DNA of 64,000 nucleotides, from positions 38,616,659-38,680,658 of the forward strand of contig CM064715.1 in assembly GCA_032717465.1 (NCBI GenBank). Reading direction: 5' to 3'. This document shows positions 12,690-26,230 of the stretch, one piece after another. The stretch comes from Coenobita brevimanus (taxonomy: Eukaryota > Arthropoda > Malacostraca > Decapoda > Coenobitidae). A program made the position numbers and the translations under genes. Positions within the stretch are counted from its first letter, which is position 1, and the number at the start of each line of letters is the position of its first letter. The notes below the pieces were generated by a model. It had not been told where the DNA came from. It was given only the letters and a program-made list of their open reading frames with translations, and searched no databases.

Positions 12690-13960
12690 TATCGCCCGCA
12701 GTTTTTGTGCTGAGGGAAAATGGGAATAAAAAAAAATATGGCTGGAAATGTTGGTTGTCAGGGACGCAGCGCTGCCGTGACAAATGAGCATCGCGGGGGG
12801 GCGGGAGGGGGGGCGAGAGGGCAGGGGGGGGCGGTGAGGGGGAAGGAATGGGGGAAGGGGGGTGGAAGGAAGAACGGTACAATGACGCGGAGAGAAGACA
12901 CAGGGCAGAATGGAAGGATGGAAAGAGAAGGATGGAGGTCATTTCAGACCATGAAGGAAGGGTGGAAGATTGAAGAAAGGAGTTTACGGAAGATCAGAGA
13001 GAAAGGAAGGGGTAAGGTTGAGGGATGGAGAGTAACAAAGATGAGAAGAATTTCAAAGAAGAGAAGGAAGCAGATGAAAAATGAATTGCAGATGTCAGTA
13101 GAGGGACGAAAAGTTGAGTGGAAAGTTGGAGAGTGAGAAGGATGCAAAGTATTTCACGTTATTGAAAAAATTATAGAGACTGGTAGAATGAGGCGACTGT
13201 ACGGAGAAAAAGAAGGAAGGAAGAAAAGCCTTAAAGGAAAGGATGAGAGTATAGATGAGGGAAGGCAGCTAAATAAAAGAAAGGACCGGATGTTGAGGCA
13301 AAGGTGGAAGGATGAAAAGTACGTGTTTTGAAGGATGGAAGAATGCAAGGTAACAGATGAAGGAAAGACTATTTAGGGAAGAACAATGGAAAAAGAAGCT
13401 ACGATGAAGGAAGGAGAGAAAGAAATGAATGGGAGATGTTTCGAAGGAGGGAAGAGAGAGATGAATAACGAACTGTAGAAGGTAGTGGAGGGAAGGCCGA
13501 GAGACGGAAAAAATAACGAGGAAAAAAAAAAAAAACCTACTTCAATCAGTGAGTGAACAGAATGAAAAGATAATGGTGTTTTGCAGGAACAGAAGGCAGA
13601 GCGTGCGAGGGGAAGGAAGTGGATGGAAGGAATGAAGTACACTACGAGTAAGGACATAGAAGAAAGAATGAACAATAAAAGGAATACAGAATGTAAAATT
13701 TCGAAGCATGAAAGAAAGAACTGTATAAGGAAACAGGAGGAAGAAAGGCAAGACGGACAAAGAAAACTGAAGGACTGTGAAGAAAAAGCCTAGAAGATTC
13801 GAATGATGAAAACAGAGTAAATAAAGAAGGTGGATGGCATGAAAAATATATGAGGAAAAAAAAAAAGGAAAACTACAGGATGAAATGAAAGACTGAACAC
13901 TGAAGGGAGGAAGGTATTCGAAGGATGAAAAGAGGGTCTGTGCTCGGTGGTTACAAGAAG
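12690..13960. repeat. Purine-rich tract with GAAGGA words
   Basis: G-rich (GGGGGGGCGGGAGG) at 12795-12860, then A/G with recurring GGATGGAAG/GAAGGAAAG to 13960. Lys/Arg/Glu frames on plus and Ser/Phe frames on minus are compositional. Confidence 0.85.
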
Positions 13961-14229
13961 AACAGGTAAAGAATGGAATGATAATTTTTGGATTGACTTC
14001 TAAAATCCTGTGGCCTGTTTATTGATACATCTTGCCATCTTTAATTCATTTCATTCAGCTTAGAGGGGCCCAGTGTTAGTTAGAGGGTTAATTAGTCTGT
14101 AACTAACCCTTGCAGTTCAAAGGGTTTTCCTTCTGCAGAGAAAAGTTTTCTGGAGTAACAATGAATAAACACAAATTAACGTCACTGTATTCAAAGAGTT
14201 AATGACAGACGGAAAGATGGATATAGTAG
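13961..14229. other. Spacer with a decayed foldback unit
   Basis: CATTTCATTCAGCTTAGAGG near 14047-14066 and AGAGGGTTAATTAG nearby resemble the left half of the foldback family. The remainder is unassigned. Confidence 0.35.
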
Positions 14230-14900
14230 GTAGATAGGAGTGAAAGACCAACAAGAAATCATGATGTTCTGAAGGATGAAGGAAGAGAGGAAGGTGGATG
14301 GAAAGGGTGTAGGAGAAGACAAATGAAGAATGGGAAAGTAGAGTGGAGAGGAGAATGATGAATGAAAAGAAAAAGGAATATTTCATGTAACTGAAGGAGC
14401 ATGAATAAGACTGTAGAAGGGAAGGTTGAGTTGTATATGGAGACAGAGGAATGGAGGATAAATCGAGGAGACCAATTGAAGCTGAAAACTGAAGGGTTAA
14501 GGAGGCAGAAGAGATATATTCGGAATGAAGGAGGAAGGAAGGATGATAAAGAAAGGAAGGAAAGATATAATTCCAGGGAAGGGGGGAAGGAAGGAAGGAG
14601 GATATTGAAGGAGGGAGGGAGAGGAGGGGAGGGAAATAAGACTATGATAAGAGAGTAAAGTTAAACGAAAAAGCACAAAGAAGGGTAACCTCAAGAAAGA
14701 GAAATGACAAAGAAGATATAGCAGTCAATAATTAAGAAAAGGTATTTATGAAGGGAGGTTAAACTGACATAAATAAGAAATGGCCATGTGTAATAAAACA
14801 AAGGAAGAACATGAATTGACTGAAACTTTAAGAAATATACAACAACGTAGGTACGAGGAGAAAAAAAGTGAGAGAGACAAGTTGGGTACATCTGTCAAGA
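14230..14900. repeat. Purine-rich tract
   Basis: A/G-biased, with GGAAGGAAGGAGG near 14583-14640, becoming A-rich after 14650. No gene. Confidence 0.8.
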
Positions 14901-14904
14901 GGAA

Positions 14905-15130
14905 CTCCTGAGGGACGTGGGTGTGGTGGTAGGTGGTGCGGTGGTAGGTGGTGTGGTAGTCAGAATGGTTGTTACTGTGGTGATGGTGGTGGTGATGGTT
15001 AGAGAGGGGTGATAGTTGTGGTGGTTGTAGTGGTGGTGGAAGGGTGGAATAGTGGTGGTCGCTGTGGTGGTGATGGAAGTGGTGGTAACTGTAGTGTTCA
15101 TAGTGGTGTTGCGTGCTGTAGAAACTAGTG
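14905..15130 (+). repeat. GGT/GTGGTGATG minisatellite, block 1
   Basis: Degenerate GTGGT, GATGGT and GTAGTG triplet repeats. The minus strand gives a Thr/His-rich frame with no domain. Confidence 0.85.
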
Positions 15131-15224
15131 GTTGAAGGTGGTGGTGATTACTGTACAGGTTATGTTTATTTCAACCTCTTTTGATTGATAACTTATTCTT
15201 TATTTCATTCTTGCTTTATCCAGG

Positions 15225-15345
15225 ACTTTGTTCAACTTAGAACTGACTTACCGAACTGGGAGGGTTAAATATTTTTTTCACAGGCCCCTTCACTACAAAG
15301 GTTTTCTCTGAGTTTAATATAATCGTCTGAGTTAGCAAGAACAGA
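15225..15345 (+). repeat. Foldback repeat unit
   Basis: Left arm CAGGACTTTGTTCAACTTAG, core CCGAACTGGGAGGGTTAAAT, CCCCTTCACTACAAAGG, right arm CTGAGTTTAATATAATCGTC. It lies between the two GGT minisatellite blocks. Confidence 0.6.
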
Positions 15346-15379
15346 CCAGTACAATATATCATGTAAATAAAGTGGGTAA

Positions 15380-15735
15380 TGACAGCAGCAGAGGGGATAG
15401 CAGTGGTGGAAATGCTGTCTTTGATATTGTGGTTGCTTTAACGGTGGTGGGAGTGGTAATAACCGTGGTGGTGGTTATGTGGTGGTGGCAGAGATAATGA
15501 GTTGTCATGATGGTTATGTAGTGGCTGTGGTGGTGGTGGTGATGGTGGTGGGAGTGGTGATAGCTGTCGCGATGGTGATAATCTTGGTGGTGTTGGTGTA
15601 TATTGTTGCCATTGTTGTTGTGGTGGTGGAAATGGAGATGACTGTGGCTATGGCTATGGTGATGGTGGTTGTGGTAGCAGTTTTATTCGTGGTGGTGGTG
15701 ATAATGATGAATGCTGTGGTGGTGGTGATGATGAC
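15380..15735 (+). repeat. GGT/GTGGTGATG minisatellite, block 2
   Basis: Imperfect GGTGGTGATGGTGGTG-type repeats over 350 bp. The Val-rich 95-residue frame at 15479-15766 is the repeat read in one frame, not a membrane protein gene. Confidence 0.85.
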
Positions 15736-16354
15736 ATTTTATTTTCTGAATTCTGCGTACAGTTGACTATTTTATCTACATTAAGAAGAAACATTAATGT
15801 TGAAGGAGTAAAACTGAAATGAATTAGTAAAGATAATACATGAGATATCACAGCGGTAGCCTCAATAATACCTACAAAGGTTGAGCAACAGAAATGCAGA
15901 CACACTTACTATACTTATTTTTTTTTTCCAGTGGCAATGGTGGACGTAAGGGAGTTTGTTGGGAAAGTAAGAGCGTGACGAGCAGCACTAGTGTAAGTGT
16001 CATTCATGGTATTTAATTGTAACTCCAGCATCACAATGTAGCGGTATATGAAAGGACGTTGGCTGATACCAGCATCATTACCATCATTACTCTAACCTTT
16101 TTTCCTCTGTATTCATGGGTTAAGGAGATCTAGAAAACGGTTCTTTGATCTATCTGACCCGCTGCCAGGCAATGGGGTCACCGTCAGGGCAAGGAGGGGG
16201 AGTTCCAGCCTCCACTCTCATTCCTTGTATCCACTTTTTTGAAGCTGTGGGACTGCGTGTGTAGTGCTTTTTCTCTCTTAGCCTTGGGGATGTTGATAAT
16301 ATTAGTATTCGTAATTCCATTATCACTTTCAATATGATGATGTACTTTTTTCCT
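15736..16354. other. Unassigned non-coding sequence
   Basis: No supported gene or repeat. Contains a T run near 15920-15929. Confidence 0.35.
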
Positions 16355-16640
16355 TTTATTTCCAGACTGTTTTATTAAACTTAGGTTAGACTTTTCGAAC
16401 AGGATGGGATGAATGCAGCCCACAGTACCCCTTCACTAATATGGCACTCATCTTCATAAAGTAGTCTAACAACTCATCAGTAAAATGAAGTGCGCTCTTC
16501 TGAGCTGAATGAAATGATCTATCAGCAAAAATATATTAAAGAGTGCTCTTGCAAACTGAATAAAATGATCAATCAACAAAAATAAAATGAAATGTTCTCT
16601 TGAAAAATGAAAAAAAGAAATCATCTAACAGCAGCAAGAA
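16355..16640 (+). repeat. Foldback unit followed by tandem right arms
   Basis: CCAGACTGTTTTATTAAACTTAGG, then CTTTTCGAACAGGATGGGAT, then CCCCTTCACTAATATGGCACTC. After this the right-arm word (CTGAATAAAATGATC...CAACAAAAAT) recurs about four times at 50-65 bp steps to 16640. Confidence 0.6.
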
Positions 16641-17801
16641 AAGAATACATACGTCATTGGATTAAAAGGCTTGTGTAGAAGTAACAGTAGCAGCGTTGCA
16701 TCAGTAACAGCACCATGAGTGAGTGGAACAGTAGTCACAACATGCCAAGTGACAGCATCCAACACAGCGGTGATCAACACGCTGGTATCAATGCCTCTGG
16801 TGACACTATCAACTCCACCAGCATTAGTTATGATGTCACCAAAATAGGCCATCACAGGACCAGTGCCGACAGTGACAAAGGAAGAGAAAGGCTTAGTGAT
16901 GCATCCTTGGTTGCATGGGAGGATTTGTAGCAGTCTTTTCTCGGTGAATTACTTTGCATATTATGTCTTAACTATACTGTGTGTTATTCACATCGTCTTA
17001 ATTTTAGCATATCTTATATCTGTAACGTACTAGAGGATGTTGAGATGTTATGAGCAGAATAAATCGCTATGGAAGAAATGCAATGAAGACTCCGAAGCTG
17101 TTTAAAATGCGACTCTGATGTCCGTCGAAGTCAACACCTCTTCCTTGCCAATTGACTTCCATATCTGATATGTTAATGTCTTCGCGCATGTTATTTATGC
17201 AGTCAGTAATGATATCAGCAGACCTAAGGAACATAAAAGATAATAGTCGGGAGTAATAGGTGATACAAATTGTTACGGAGAAGGTGCTAAAAGGCCTCCT
17301 AAACTGACGAGAATATGGTGCGGTACAGATGGATGCCTATAGACAGCACGAAAGTACGTCAGGCAGGATATATTTTTGCCAAGACACAACCTTCCCCATG
17401 GTACTAGACCCACAACACGATGTTGTGTCCAGATATCCATTTTCATAGGTGGGTGTACAAAGTCAAAGGGGGAGCAGACCATCCCGCAATCTGACTGGTC
17501 CGTGATTCGAACTTCTTCCTTCAGTTGCCTGTTGAATGTAAGAGTGATCTTTTATTTATTTATTTATTTACTTATTTTTGCTAAAATGGATCCATGCAAT
17601 TAAATGCATGAGGGTCACTGGGGCAAATAACCACTACGAGTTATGAGATTTGAGGAGGGGTGGTTCTGGGATCTCCACCCTCCGTCACTGGTGTCAGAAG
17701 CATTGGCCTACCAGTATAGGCAATGATACTGCTGGGGTAGGATGGTTTCGGTGTGCAGTTATAAGATCTAATATGGTTACCTTGTTTGTTAGGTGGTAGG
17801 T
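16641..17801. other. Unassigned non-coding sequence
   Basis: No supported gene. A TTTA tetranucleotide run lies at 17551-17572. A Thr/Val-rich minus frame (16625-16855) and a plus frame over it have no recognisable domain. Confidence 0.35.
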
Positions 17802-17809
17802 GGGACTCC

Positions 17810-18065
17810 CATCATCCACTCACTTGATGTAGTGCTGCCCACTTCTTTCTTCACGTCTGTCATTCTTTTTCTGTGTCTGCCCTCCTCTTCCAATTTTTTT
17901 CCATCCTTCCTGTCACTGTTTATTACTCCTAATAGCACTTGAGGTAGGTTTGCACCGAGTGACAAGCCAAATGGTTACCCGTTTCTCTGGAAGCCATTTA
18001 AACGCTGAGTGGTAACCATAAAATGATGTAGACCCTAATATGGCGCCCCTGTAAACTGGATTGAG
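17810..18065 (+). repeat. Interspersed repeat family X, copy 1
   Basis: Shares with 60398-60605 and 61720-61990 the order: CACTTGATGTAGTGCTGCC, a C/T stretch with CTGTC words, GAGTGACAAGCCAAATG (17957-17973), then TGGTAACCATAAAATG-like sequence. No open frame and no pol III boxes seen. Probably a non-autonomous transposon; class unknown. Confidence 0.7.
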
Positions 18066-18290
18066 ATACGCAAATGCGGCGTTCATCCACGAAACAAACC
18101 TCCACAATTTTCCTCGCTCCTCTCTGTGGTGAGGCGCTGTCTGTCGGAAGGGAACATAGGTTCATTGTACGGGACGGCCAAGCAGGGACGACTACTTGCC
18201 TGCGGTTGGTGGGTTTGTTCAGTCAGACCCACTGGCGCTACACAACAACAACAGCAACAGTTTTGGTTGCATGGTTGATGAAGCTTTAGC
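18066..18290. other. Sequence downstream of family X, ending in CAA repeats
   Basis: Not shared with the other X copies. It ends ACAACAACAACAGCAACAG near 18242-18260, which could be a retroposon tail. Unassigned. Confidence 0.3.
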
Positions 18291-18295
18291 AACAA

Positions 18296-18681
18296 ACACG
18301 AGAAACGTAAAATCCTTAATCTCTCCCCAGAGATGAAGCCTATTTCAATACCATGCTCCTGTTATCTCCAAACGTTTTCATTCGCCTTATGTGAGATCTA
18401 ACTGAAAGGGTTAGATATAGACTTCATTAATTCCATCACTGTCCTACGTCGAATTCAGTCACTCAGAGCTAACAATAAAATAATTAATAATGCATCATTG
18501 TACTGAAAAGGTTGATAGCCGTCTGTAAATTGAACCTCTGCTCATTACATATCTGAATACTGCTTATTTTTGTTTCTGTCCATCTATTTATCTCTATCTA
18601 TCTATCTTCCTGTCTATCTACTTGTCCATTTATATATCCATCTGTTTTTCAATATGCTCATATCTACCGATCCATCTGTGA

Positions 18682-18738
<57 letters not shown>

Positions 18739-18900
18739 TGTTAGTGTCTATTTATCTCTCTGTCTATCTCACTTCGCAGCTGCCTGTCTTTGCCAGTCAA
18801 TCACTCAACCAATCAGTCAGTCTGTCTGTTTATCTGTTTATCTACATACCTTCCTTTCCATCTGTCTAGATCCACAGGTCTACCTGAACATTAGTTAATC
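18296..18900. repeat. Spacer, then TCTA/CTGT tetranucleotides and (TA)n
   Basis: 18296-18560 is unassigned. TCTA/TCTG repeats run from about 18583 to 18640, (TA)n at 18692-18735, and CTGT/ATCT words continue to about 18870. Confidence 0.75.
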
Positions 18901-19009
18901 TGTTGTCAGACACCTGGTCTGAATATTCCACCACAGTAGCTTCTGCCTTCATGTATTCTCCCTGCGTGTGTGTAACAAATAACTCCGCTTTCCTCCAATT
19001 TGAAAGCAA

Positions 19010-19600
19010 GATGATTGAAGGGATTGTTATCAGCCAAGGGCTTGACTTGTTTTTGAGAAAAATTAGTAGAAAGTCAAGGCCACAGGGCTATGTCAAAATT
19101 TCACCTAGTATGGTTAAGTTATCCAAATTAAACTAAAGTCGAGGAAAAGGTTAAAATAGTAGCAAAAACGAAAGGCTTCTGTTTTGAAAATAATCATTCA
19201 TAATCAGAGGCACAAGGCACAGTCAACGATCGTCATGTGTGTCTGTGTGTGAACAAAATAACTACAGTACAGCATTGTATATTGTATTTGGATCTAATCT
19301 GGTACAAGTGGTGAGAAACACCAAAGGGGTTGACCTGTTATTTTCAGAAATAATAGGTCAAAGGTCAAGGTAACATAACATTGTCAACTTAGAAACCAAG
19401 CACAGTAAAAAGCTTCAATGAAAGGCAAGGATAAAGGGATTCGATTTTCTGGAATAATCAATCATCGGTTAAGGTTACAGGGACTGATGTAGCTCAGGAT
19501 TACAGGTCATTCAAACAAGTTAAGTCGGCTTTGGACCAAACTTTGTTAGGTTCAGACAAGGATGACGTTCTGTTTTGAGAATCACAGGTCAAAGTAATGT
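19010..19600 (+). repeat. AGGTCA-rich dispersed repeat
   Basis: Units with GGGCTTGACTTGTTTTTGAG, AATAGGTCAAAGGTCAAGGT (near 19363-19382), GGACCAAACTTTGTTAGGTT and AGGTCAAAG. Same family and order as 4980-5850 and 48000-48790. Non-coding. Confidence 0.7.
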
Positions 19601-19639
19601 TTGGCTCTGAGAACAATTTAGAGACGCGCGAATGTTGCA

Positions 19640-20689
19640 CTCATGGAGTGTTTCTTCCAGTACCTTTTTTTTTTTTTTTCTTTTTAGCTTGCCCATTTCT
19701 TTTGTCTCGGGGTTTATTCCACTCAGTATTCTACTTTCTCAGTATTCTTCATGACAAATCATTTTCATTTCTTCCCCATACATTTCCTTCTTCTTCCACC
19801 TTTCCCATGTAATCTTTCTTCACTCCTTCTTCTTACGTATGATAACTCCTCAATCATCATATTGTTTCACTACATCCTGAACATTTTCTTTTTTATTATT
19901 TAAAATCTTCTGTATCACTCCTCACCTTCTCCACCTTCATATTACCTTCATCTATCATCCGTCCCCTTTACATTATTTTTCTCTCTCCGTATCCTATATA
20001 TTTTCTGAAACTTACGGTAAATTCCTCTTCCTCTCCCTCTTCCATCTATTCTTCTTTCATTTCTTCTTTTCATCTTCCTCATATCAACCATATTTTCCTT
20101 TACCCCCTTTCTTCTTTTCTCCTTCCTTCCTTCCTCTCGCGCTCCCTCTTCTTTATAAACTTCACAGCCACATTGTCTCAACCCTTCCCTCTTTTCCTTC
20201 TTCCTCTCCCTCTTTACTCCACCCATCTTTATCTTCCTTTCTTCCTCCTTGCCTCCCTCCTTCCATCCTTACCTATCTCTTGTTCGACATTCTCCCTCTT
20301 TTTTCTCCACTCTCCCTTTTCCCTTCTCTTCCTTCCAACCCTTTCTTTTTCCTATAATTCTCTACTTCCTTATTTCCCTCCTTTATTTCATTCTTCCTCA
20401 TCAGTCCCTTCTCTCCTTCCACCCCCCCCCCTCTCTCTTTCCATTCATTTATCTTTCTATCTATCTATGTATCTCACGCACAAGGAGGAGGAGAAAAAGG
20501 TGCAATAATAAGTTTTTAATTTACTTTTGATTGCTCTCTCTCTCTCTCTCTCTCTCTATTATTTATCCTTCTATCTATCTATCTACTTATCTCACGCAGG
20601 AGGAGGACGAGAAAAGGTGCAATAATTAGTTTTTAATTTACTTTGTCTGTGTCTGTGTCCGTCTGTCTGTCTGTCTGTCTGTCTCTGTC

Positions 20690-20722
<33 letters not shown>

Positions 20723-20731
20723 GTCTCTGTA

Positions 20732-20771
<40 letters not shown>

Positions 20772-21120
20772 CTTTTTCCTTCCCAGCATCCCTCTCCCCT
20801 CATCTCTCTTCGTCTCTCCCTTCTCCCCAATATTCTCTCTCCTTCCTCCCCACCCTCATTCCGTTCGTTCTTTCTTTTCTTCCTTTTTCCTGCATTTTCT
20901 CCCTTTCCTCCCTTCCTTTCTTTTTCTTTTCTTTCCTTTCTTTCCTCTTTCCTAAATTTCTCCCACTTTCCTTCTTTTCCACATTCCTTTTCTCCTTTCT
21001 TAAACCTTCTCTACACCCTTTTCTCCCTCACTCTTTCTTGCCTTCTCCCTCCATCCTCCTCTCCACTTTCCTCCCCTCCCCCCTTCCTCTCCCTCTTCCT
21101 TCTCCCCGCCTCCCAGGAGA
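19640..21120. repeat. Pyrimidine-rich tract, ~1.5 kb, with (CTGT)n
   Basis: C/T-biased plus strand with (TC)n at 20534-20558, (CTGT/CTCTGT)n at 20644-20751 and (TC)n to 20771. All Ser/Phe/Pro frames here are compositional. Confidence 0.9.
20450..20645 (+). repeat. Direct duplication, period ~117 bp
   Basis: TATCTCACGCA...GGAGGAGGA.GAGAAAA.GGTGCAATAAT.AGTTTTTAATTTACTTT occurs twice (TCTCACGCA at 20472 and 20590; TGCAATAAT at 20501 and 20618). The copies are separated by ATCT and TC microsatellite. Confidence 0.85.
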
Positions 21121-21184
21121 AGCCACAGGGGTCTCTTATCGTTATCACTATTTCATTCCTTATCGCTTTGTCTCCTTCCCACAC

Positions 21185-22580
21185 TCAGGAGGCGGGGGGT
21201 GGGTAGGAAGAGGAGAAGGAGGAGGACAGGAGGAACGAGGAGGGCAGGAGGACAGGAAGGAAGGGAAGAGAAGAGAAAAAAAGATTGAATGAAAGAAGGA
21301 AATGCGCCAAGGAAATGAGGGGGAAGTGTGGAAGGAAGGAGAAGAAGAGAAAGAAGAGGGAGAAGAAATGAAAGAGGGCAGAAGGAAAGATGTGAAGAGA
21401 CAGGAAAGGCAGGACGACAAGGACAAGCAAGGAAAGAAAGAGAGAAGGAAGAATGACACTGAGAGGGAAGAGAGAAGGAAGAATGACACTGAGAAGGAAG
21501 AGAGAAGGAAGAATGACATTATGAAAGAAGAGAGAAGGGCTGCAATATTTGGACTGAGGACGAACAGTACAGGAGAAAAAATGAAACAGAAATGAAAGAA
21601 GAGAGGATGGAAGACAAAGGAAGGATGCGAGGAAGAATGACAAAGAAGATTAAGAATGAGACGAAGGATGAGCGGGGAAGACATGAGATGGTACGAAATA
21701 ACGAACAAATGAAGGAAAGAGGAAGGAGGAGGAAAGGAAGTGAAACTGGGAGAGAAAGGGGATGTTTGGAAGGATGAATGACAAAGAAAGAAGAAATGAA
21801 GAGAGAAACTTGGAAGGGAATTGGAAAGAGGAAAAATGGAAGACCAAGGCTGAGAGGAAGGAAAGAAAGAAGGAAAGGAAGAAGGAGAGAGGGAAAGAAG
21901 AACGGAAGGAGATGAAAGGGAAAAAAAAGCAAGACAGGGAAGGGAAGATGGAGGAAGAGAGAGAGAGAGAGAAAAGAAGGGAAAGACGGAGAGAGTAAAA
22001 GAGAGGAAAGTGAGGCAAGGAGGGATATGATGAAGAAGGAGGGATAGGAGACGATGAAAGAGAGAAGGACGAATGGTGGATACAGATGGAAGGAAGGAAA
22101 GGTGGGAGAAGGCATGACAGAAGGGGAATATTAAGGAGGTATGGAGGGACATGAAGACAATGAGGGAAGGGAATGATGGAAGGTAGGAAAGAGAGAGAAA
22201 ATAATGTGCCATAAAGGAGAATGCTCAATAAGGTATAGTGGAATACGAAGAAAGGGAGTAGAAAAGGAGGGAATGAAGGAAATGGAGAAAGTGGGAGAAA
22301 GGGAGAGGAATGTTGAAGGAGAAATTATGGAATACGACAGAAAGGAGAAGAGAAAGAAAGAAGGAGGAAGAGAAAGGGAGGGGGTTTAACATGAAGGGAA
22401 ATACGAAAGAGAGAAAGACGGAAGAAAGATGAAACCAAGAGGCCAAGAGGGCGCTGGTGGAGGAAAGATAAATGGACGAAGTGGAGAGACAGGGTAATCA
22501 AAGAAATGAGGATAGAAGAGAAATCAGAATGGAAGAGAGACATATCAGAAGTGACAGAACTACACATAACACATAAGAGG
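21185..22580. repeat. Purine-rich tract following the pyrimidine tract
   Basis: A/G-biased plus strand. It contains three exact-to-near 30-bp units (21440-21529, GAGAGAAGGAAGAATGACAC each) plus a partial fourth. Minus-strand frames up to 350 residues (21160-22212) are Ser/Leu/Phe artefacts. Confidence 0.9.
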
Positions 22581-22585
22581 TAGAA

Positions 22586-24010
<1,425 letters not shown>

Positions 24011-24049
24011 AATGAGGAGCGACCCAAGGCACCTGTTTCTTCTGCTTGA

Positions 24050-24285
24050 TTGTAAGTTATTGTGGTAGTTGCTTGTACTGTCACTGTACCTCACCACCAC
24101 CTGAGTTCTGGGTTGTGTTGTGTCGTGTGGTATTGTTTTCCTCACCACCACGTGACATTGTCGTGTTGTCGGTGTACCTCACTATCACATGACACTGTTC
24201 TGTTGCGTTGTGCTCTTCATCACTAGATAATATTGTTGTGTCATAGTGTCACTGTACATCAGCACTATGTGACACTTTTGAATTG
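24050..24285 (+). repeat. ~45-55-bp degenerate minisatellite (TCACCACCACGTGACATTGT)
   Basis: About four units with CTCACCACCAC, CTCACTATCACATGACACTG and ATCAGCACTATGTGACAC followed by TTGTGTTGT words. Confidence 0.6.
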
Positions 24286-24369
24286 TCAACTTGAACTTGA
24301 ACTACCACCACTCTACAACTCTCAGTTCTGAAATATTTTCTTCCCTTCCACTTTAATCTCCCTTTGCCG

Positions 24370-24905
24370 ATCAAATTCCATCATCGCCTGAACCAACCAC
24401 CTCCATTTAATTATCCCTATGAGCCACAACTATTATCATGCAGGCGCATCAACCGACATTACCACCACTTCTGCCAATGTAGTAACTGCCACCCCACTGT
24501 CTCTCCACCACCACTGTCACCCTCTCTCTCCTCCTCTCGTCTCGGTCCTGCTCATTCGTCCCCACGTCTTCCTCTCCCTTTCCTTCTGCCCATTCCTTCT
24601 TCTTTTTCACTCCTCCCTTTTATTCTGTCTCTCACATTTATTCTTCTTCCTAATACCTAACGTTTTCCTCTATTTTCTCTTCCATCTCTGGCTCCCACAT
24701 ACACTCCTCCTCATTCCCCTTCTGCCAGTCCTTCTTCTCTTGATTTTCTTTTTCACCTCTCTTCTGTCCCCATATTGTCTCTTCTCTTCCCTTAATTTTC
24801 CTTCACCACGTATATCTTTTAAGTTTTCCACTTTCCTAATTTTTCCCCTATCCTGTCTTAGCTTTCCTTGTCTCTTCCTCTCCCGTTTCTTGCTACGAGT
24901 ATTGA

Positions 24906-24954
<49 letters not shown>

Positions 24955-25800
24955 AAGCCGGGTAGACCAAGTCGATGGTCATTATTTTTGTACGAAATGT
25001 ATCTGTGTGTGTCTGTGTCGAGAACTCAAATCTCAGAAAGAATTTATTATTGAAGGAAAAGTTATTAATAAGAGTTGTTTCGAGTCACAACTTAAGTTCA
25101 CATGTCACTCAACCAGCATTGGCAGTCATCCAGGATAGATACATAATAGTCAAGTTTTCATCTAACAGTATCATTAAAGTTTACCTGGCTCACAGATGAC
25201 AGGTAGTCTTGTTTCTATTTTTGTCTTGACTCCTTCCTTCTCTCTCCTTCCCTCCCTCACCCTACCTCTTTCTTTGCCTCAACTTATCGCTTCTCTTGAT
25301 CTTCGTCATTACCAAATGGCCTTAATATCTCACTTTTTCCTTTGTATTATCCACTTCTTTTTTTTTTCCTTCATTCAAGCTTTGTTTCCTTACGTCTCCC
25401 ATCTCTTCTCTTACCTTTCAACTTTTTAAAATTTTATCACTCTCTTTTTTTCACCTGCTTTTCCTTTCCTTTCCACGTTGTTCTTCCAGCTCCTTCCGCG
25501 TCTCTCTTCTCTCTTTCCCTTGCTGATACTCGCACTTATTCCTTTTCCTTTCAGCTCTCTTTCTTGCTTCTCTCTTCAACCCCCTGCCTCTCTGCCTTTA
25601 CTTTCTTTACCCCTCGTCTCTATCCCTTTTTTCCACTCCCCTCTCCTTTGTTTATCTCCCCAGTTCCTTTACCACTTTCTGTTCACCTCCTTGCATCTCT
25701 CCTCCCCCTCTTACTCCTCACCTTGCCTCTCTTTCCTCCCTTCTCCTCTCCCGGCAGCCCCTTCTCCCCTCCGTCCCTCCCCATCCCAATGACTTAATCG
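24370..25800. repeat. Pyrimidine-rich tract with (TC)n
   Basis: C/T-biased with (TC)n at 24909-24952. The part at 24955-25200 is less biased and unassigned. Frames of 150-239 residues are Ser/Leu/Pro/Phe artefacts. Confidence 0.8.
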
Positions 25801-25809
25801 GTGTTCAAT

Positions 25810-25934
25810 TATTTTACGTGCCAGCGGGGGAATATCTCTGTAAATGCGAGAGAAGTATTTACGTGCAGGCGGGAGGAATAGCTTTGAAACTGCGGGAGGG
25901 TATTTACGTGCCAGGGAGACGATTATTTACGTGC

Positions 25935-25978
<44 letters not shown>

Positions 25979-26230
25979 GAGAGACAGAGAGAGACAGAGA
26001 CAGAGACAGACAGAGACAGACAGACAGACAGACGGACAGACAGACAAACAGAAAGACAGAGACAGATAGACAGACAGAAACATCTAAGCAGCAGAGATAG
26101 GAATACAGGTATTTACGTGCAAGAGAGGAATATTTACGCATCAAAGCAACGCAGCAATATACTGTATACACAGGGACAGGCGCAAGGAATATCACCGACG
26201 CTGGGAAGGATAGTTGCGTGCAGTTTCAGT
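25810..26230 (+). repeat. TATTTACGTGCCAG minisatellite interrupted by (GA)n/(CAGA)n
   Basis: TTTACGTGCCAG-like words occur near 25813, 25857, 25902, 25928 and 26110, with decayed ones at 26133 and 26212; spacing is about 45 bp where intact. (GA)n and CAGA repeats from 25937 to 26090 split the array. Confidence 0.75.

Noticed and set aside
15479..15766. Val-rich frame resembling a membrane segment
   Set aside because: It is the GGT/GTGGTGATG minisatellite in one frame; hydrophobicity follows from GTN codons.
16625..16930. Overlapping frames on both strands near 16.7 kb
   Set aside because: Imperfect short repeats (AACAG, ATCAAC words); no domain on either strand.
17480..17520. tRNA B-box-like AGTTCGAATCA on the minus strand
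   Set aside because: No A box at tRNA spacing and no cloverleaf pairing.
20644..20751. Regularly spaced CTGT repeats as a CRISPR-like array
   Set aside because: No unique spacers and the unit is 4 bp; it is a microsatellite. No CRISPR array anywhere in the window.
21160..22212. 350-residue minus-strand open frame
   Set aside because: Same compositional artefact, in a purine tract.
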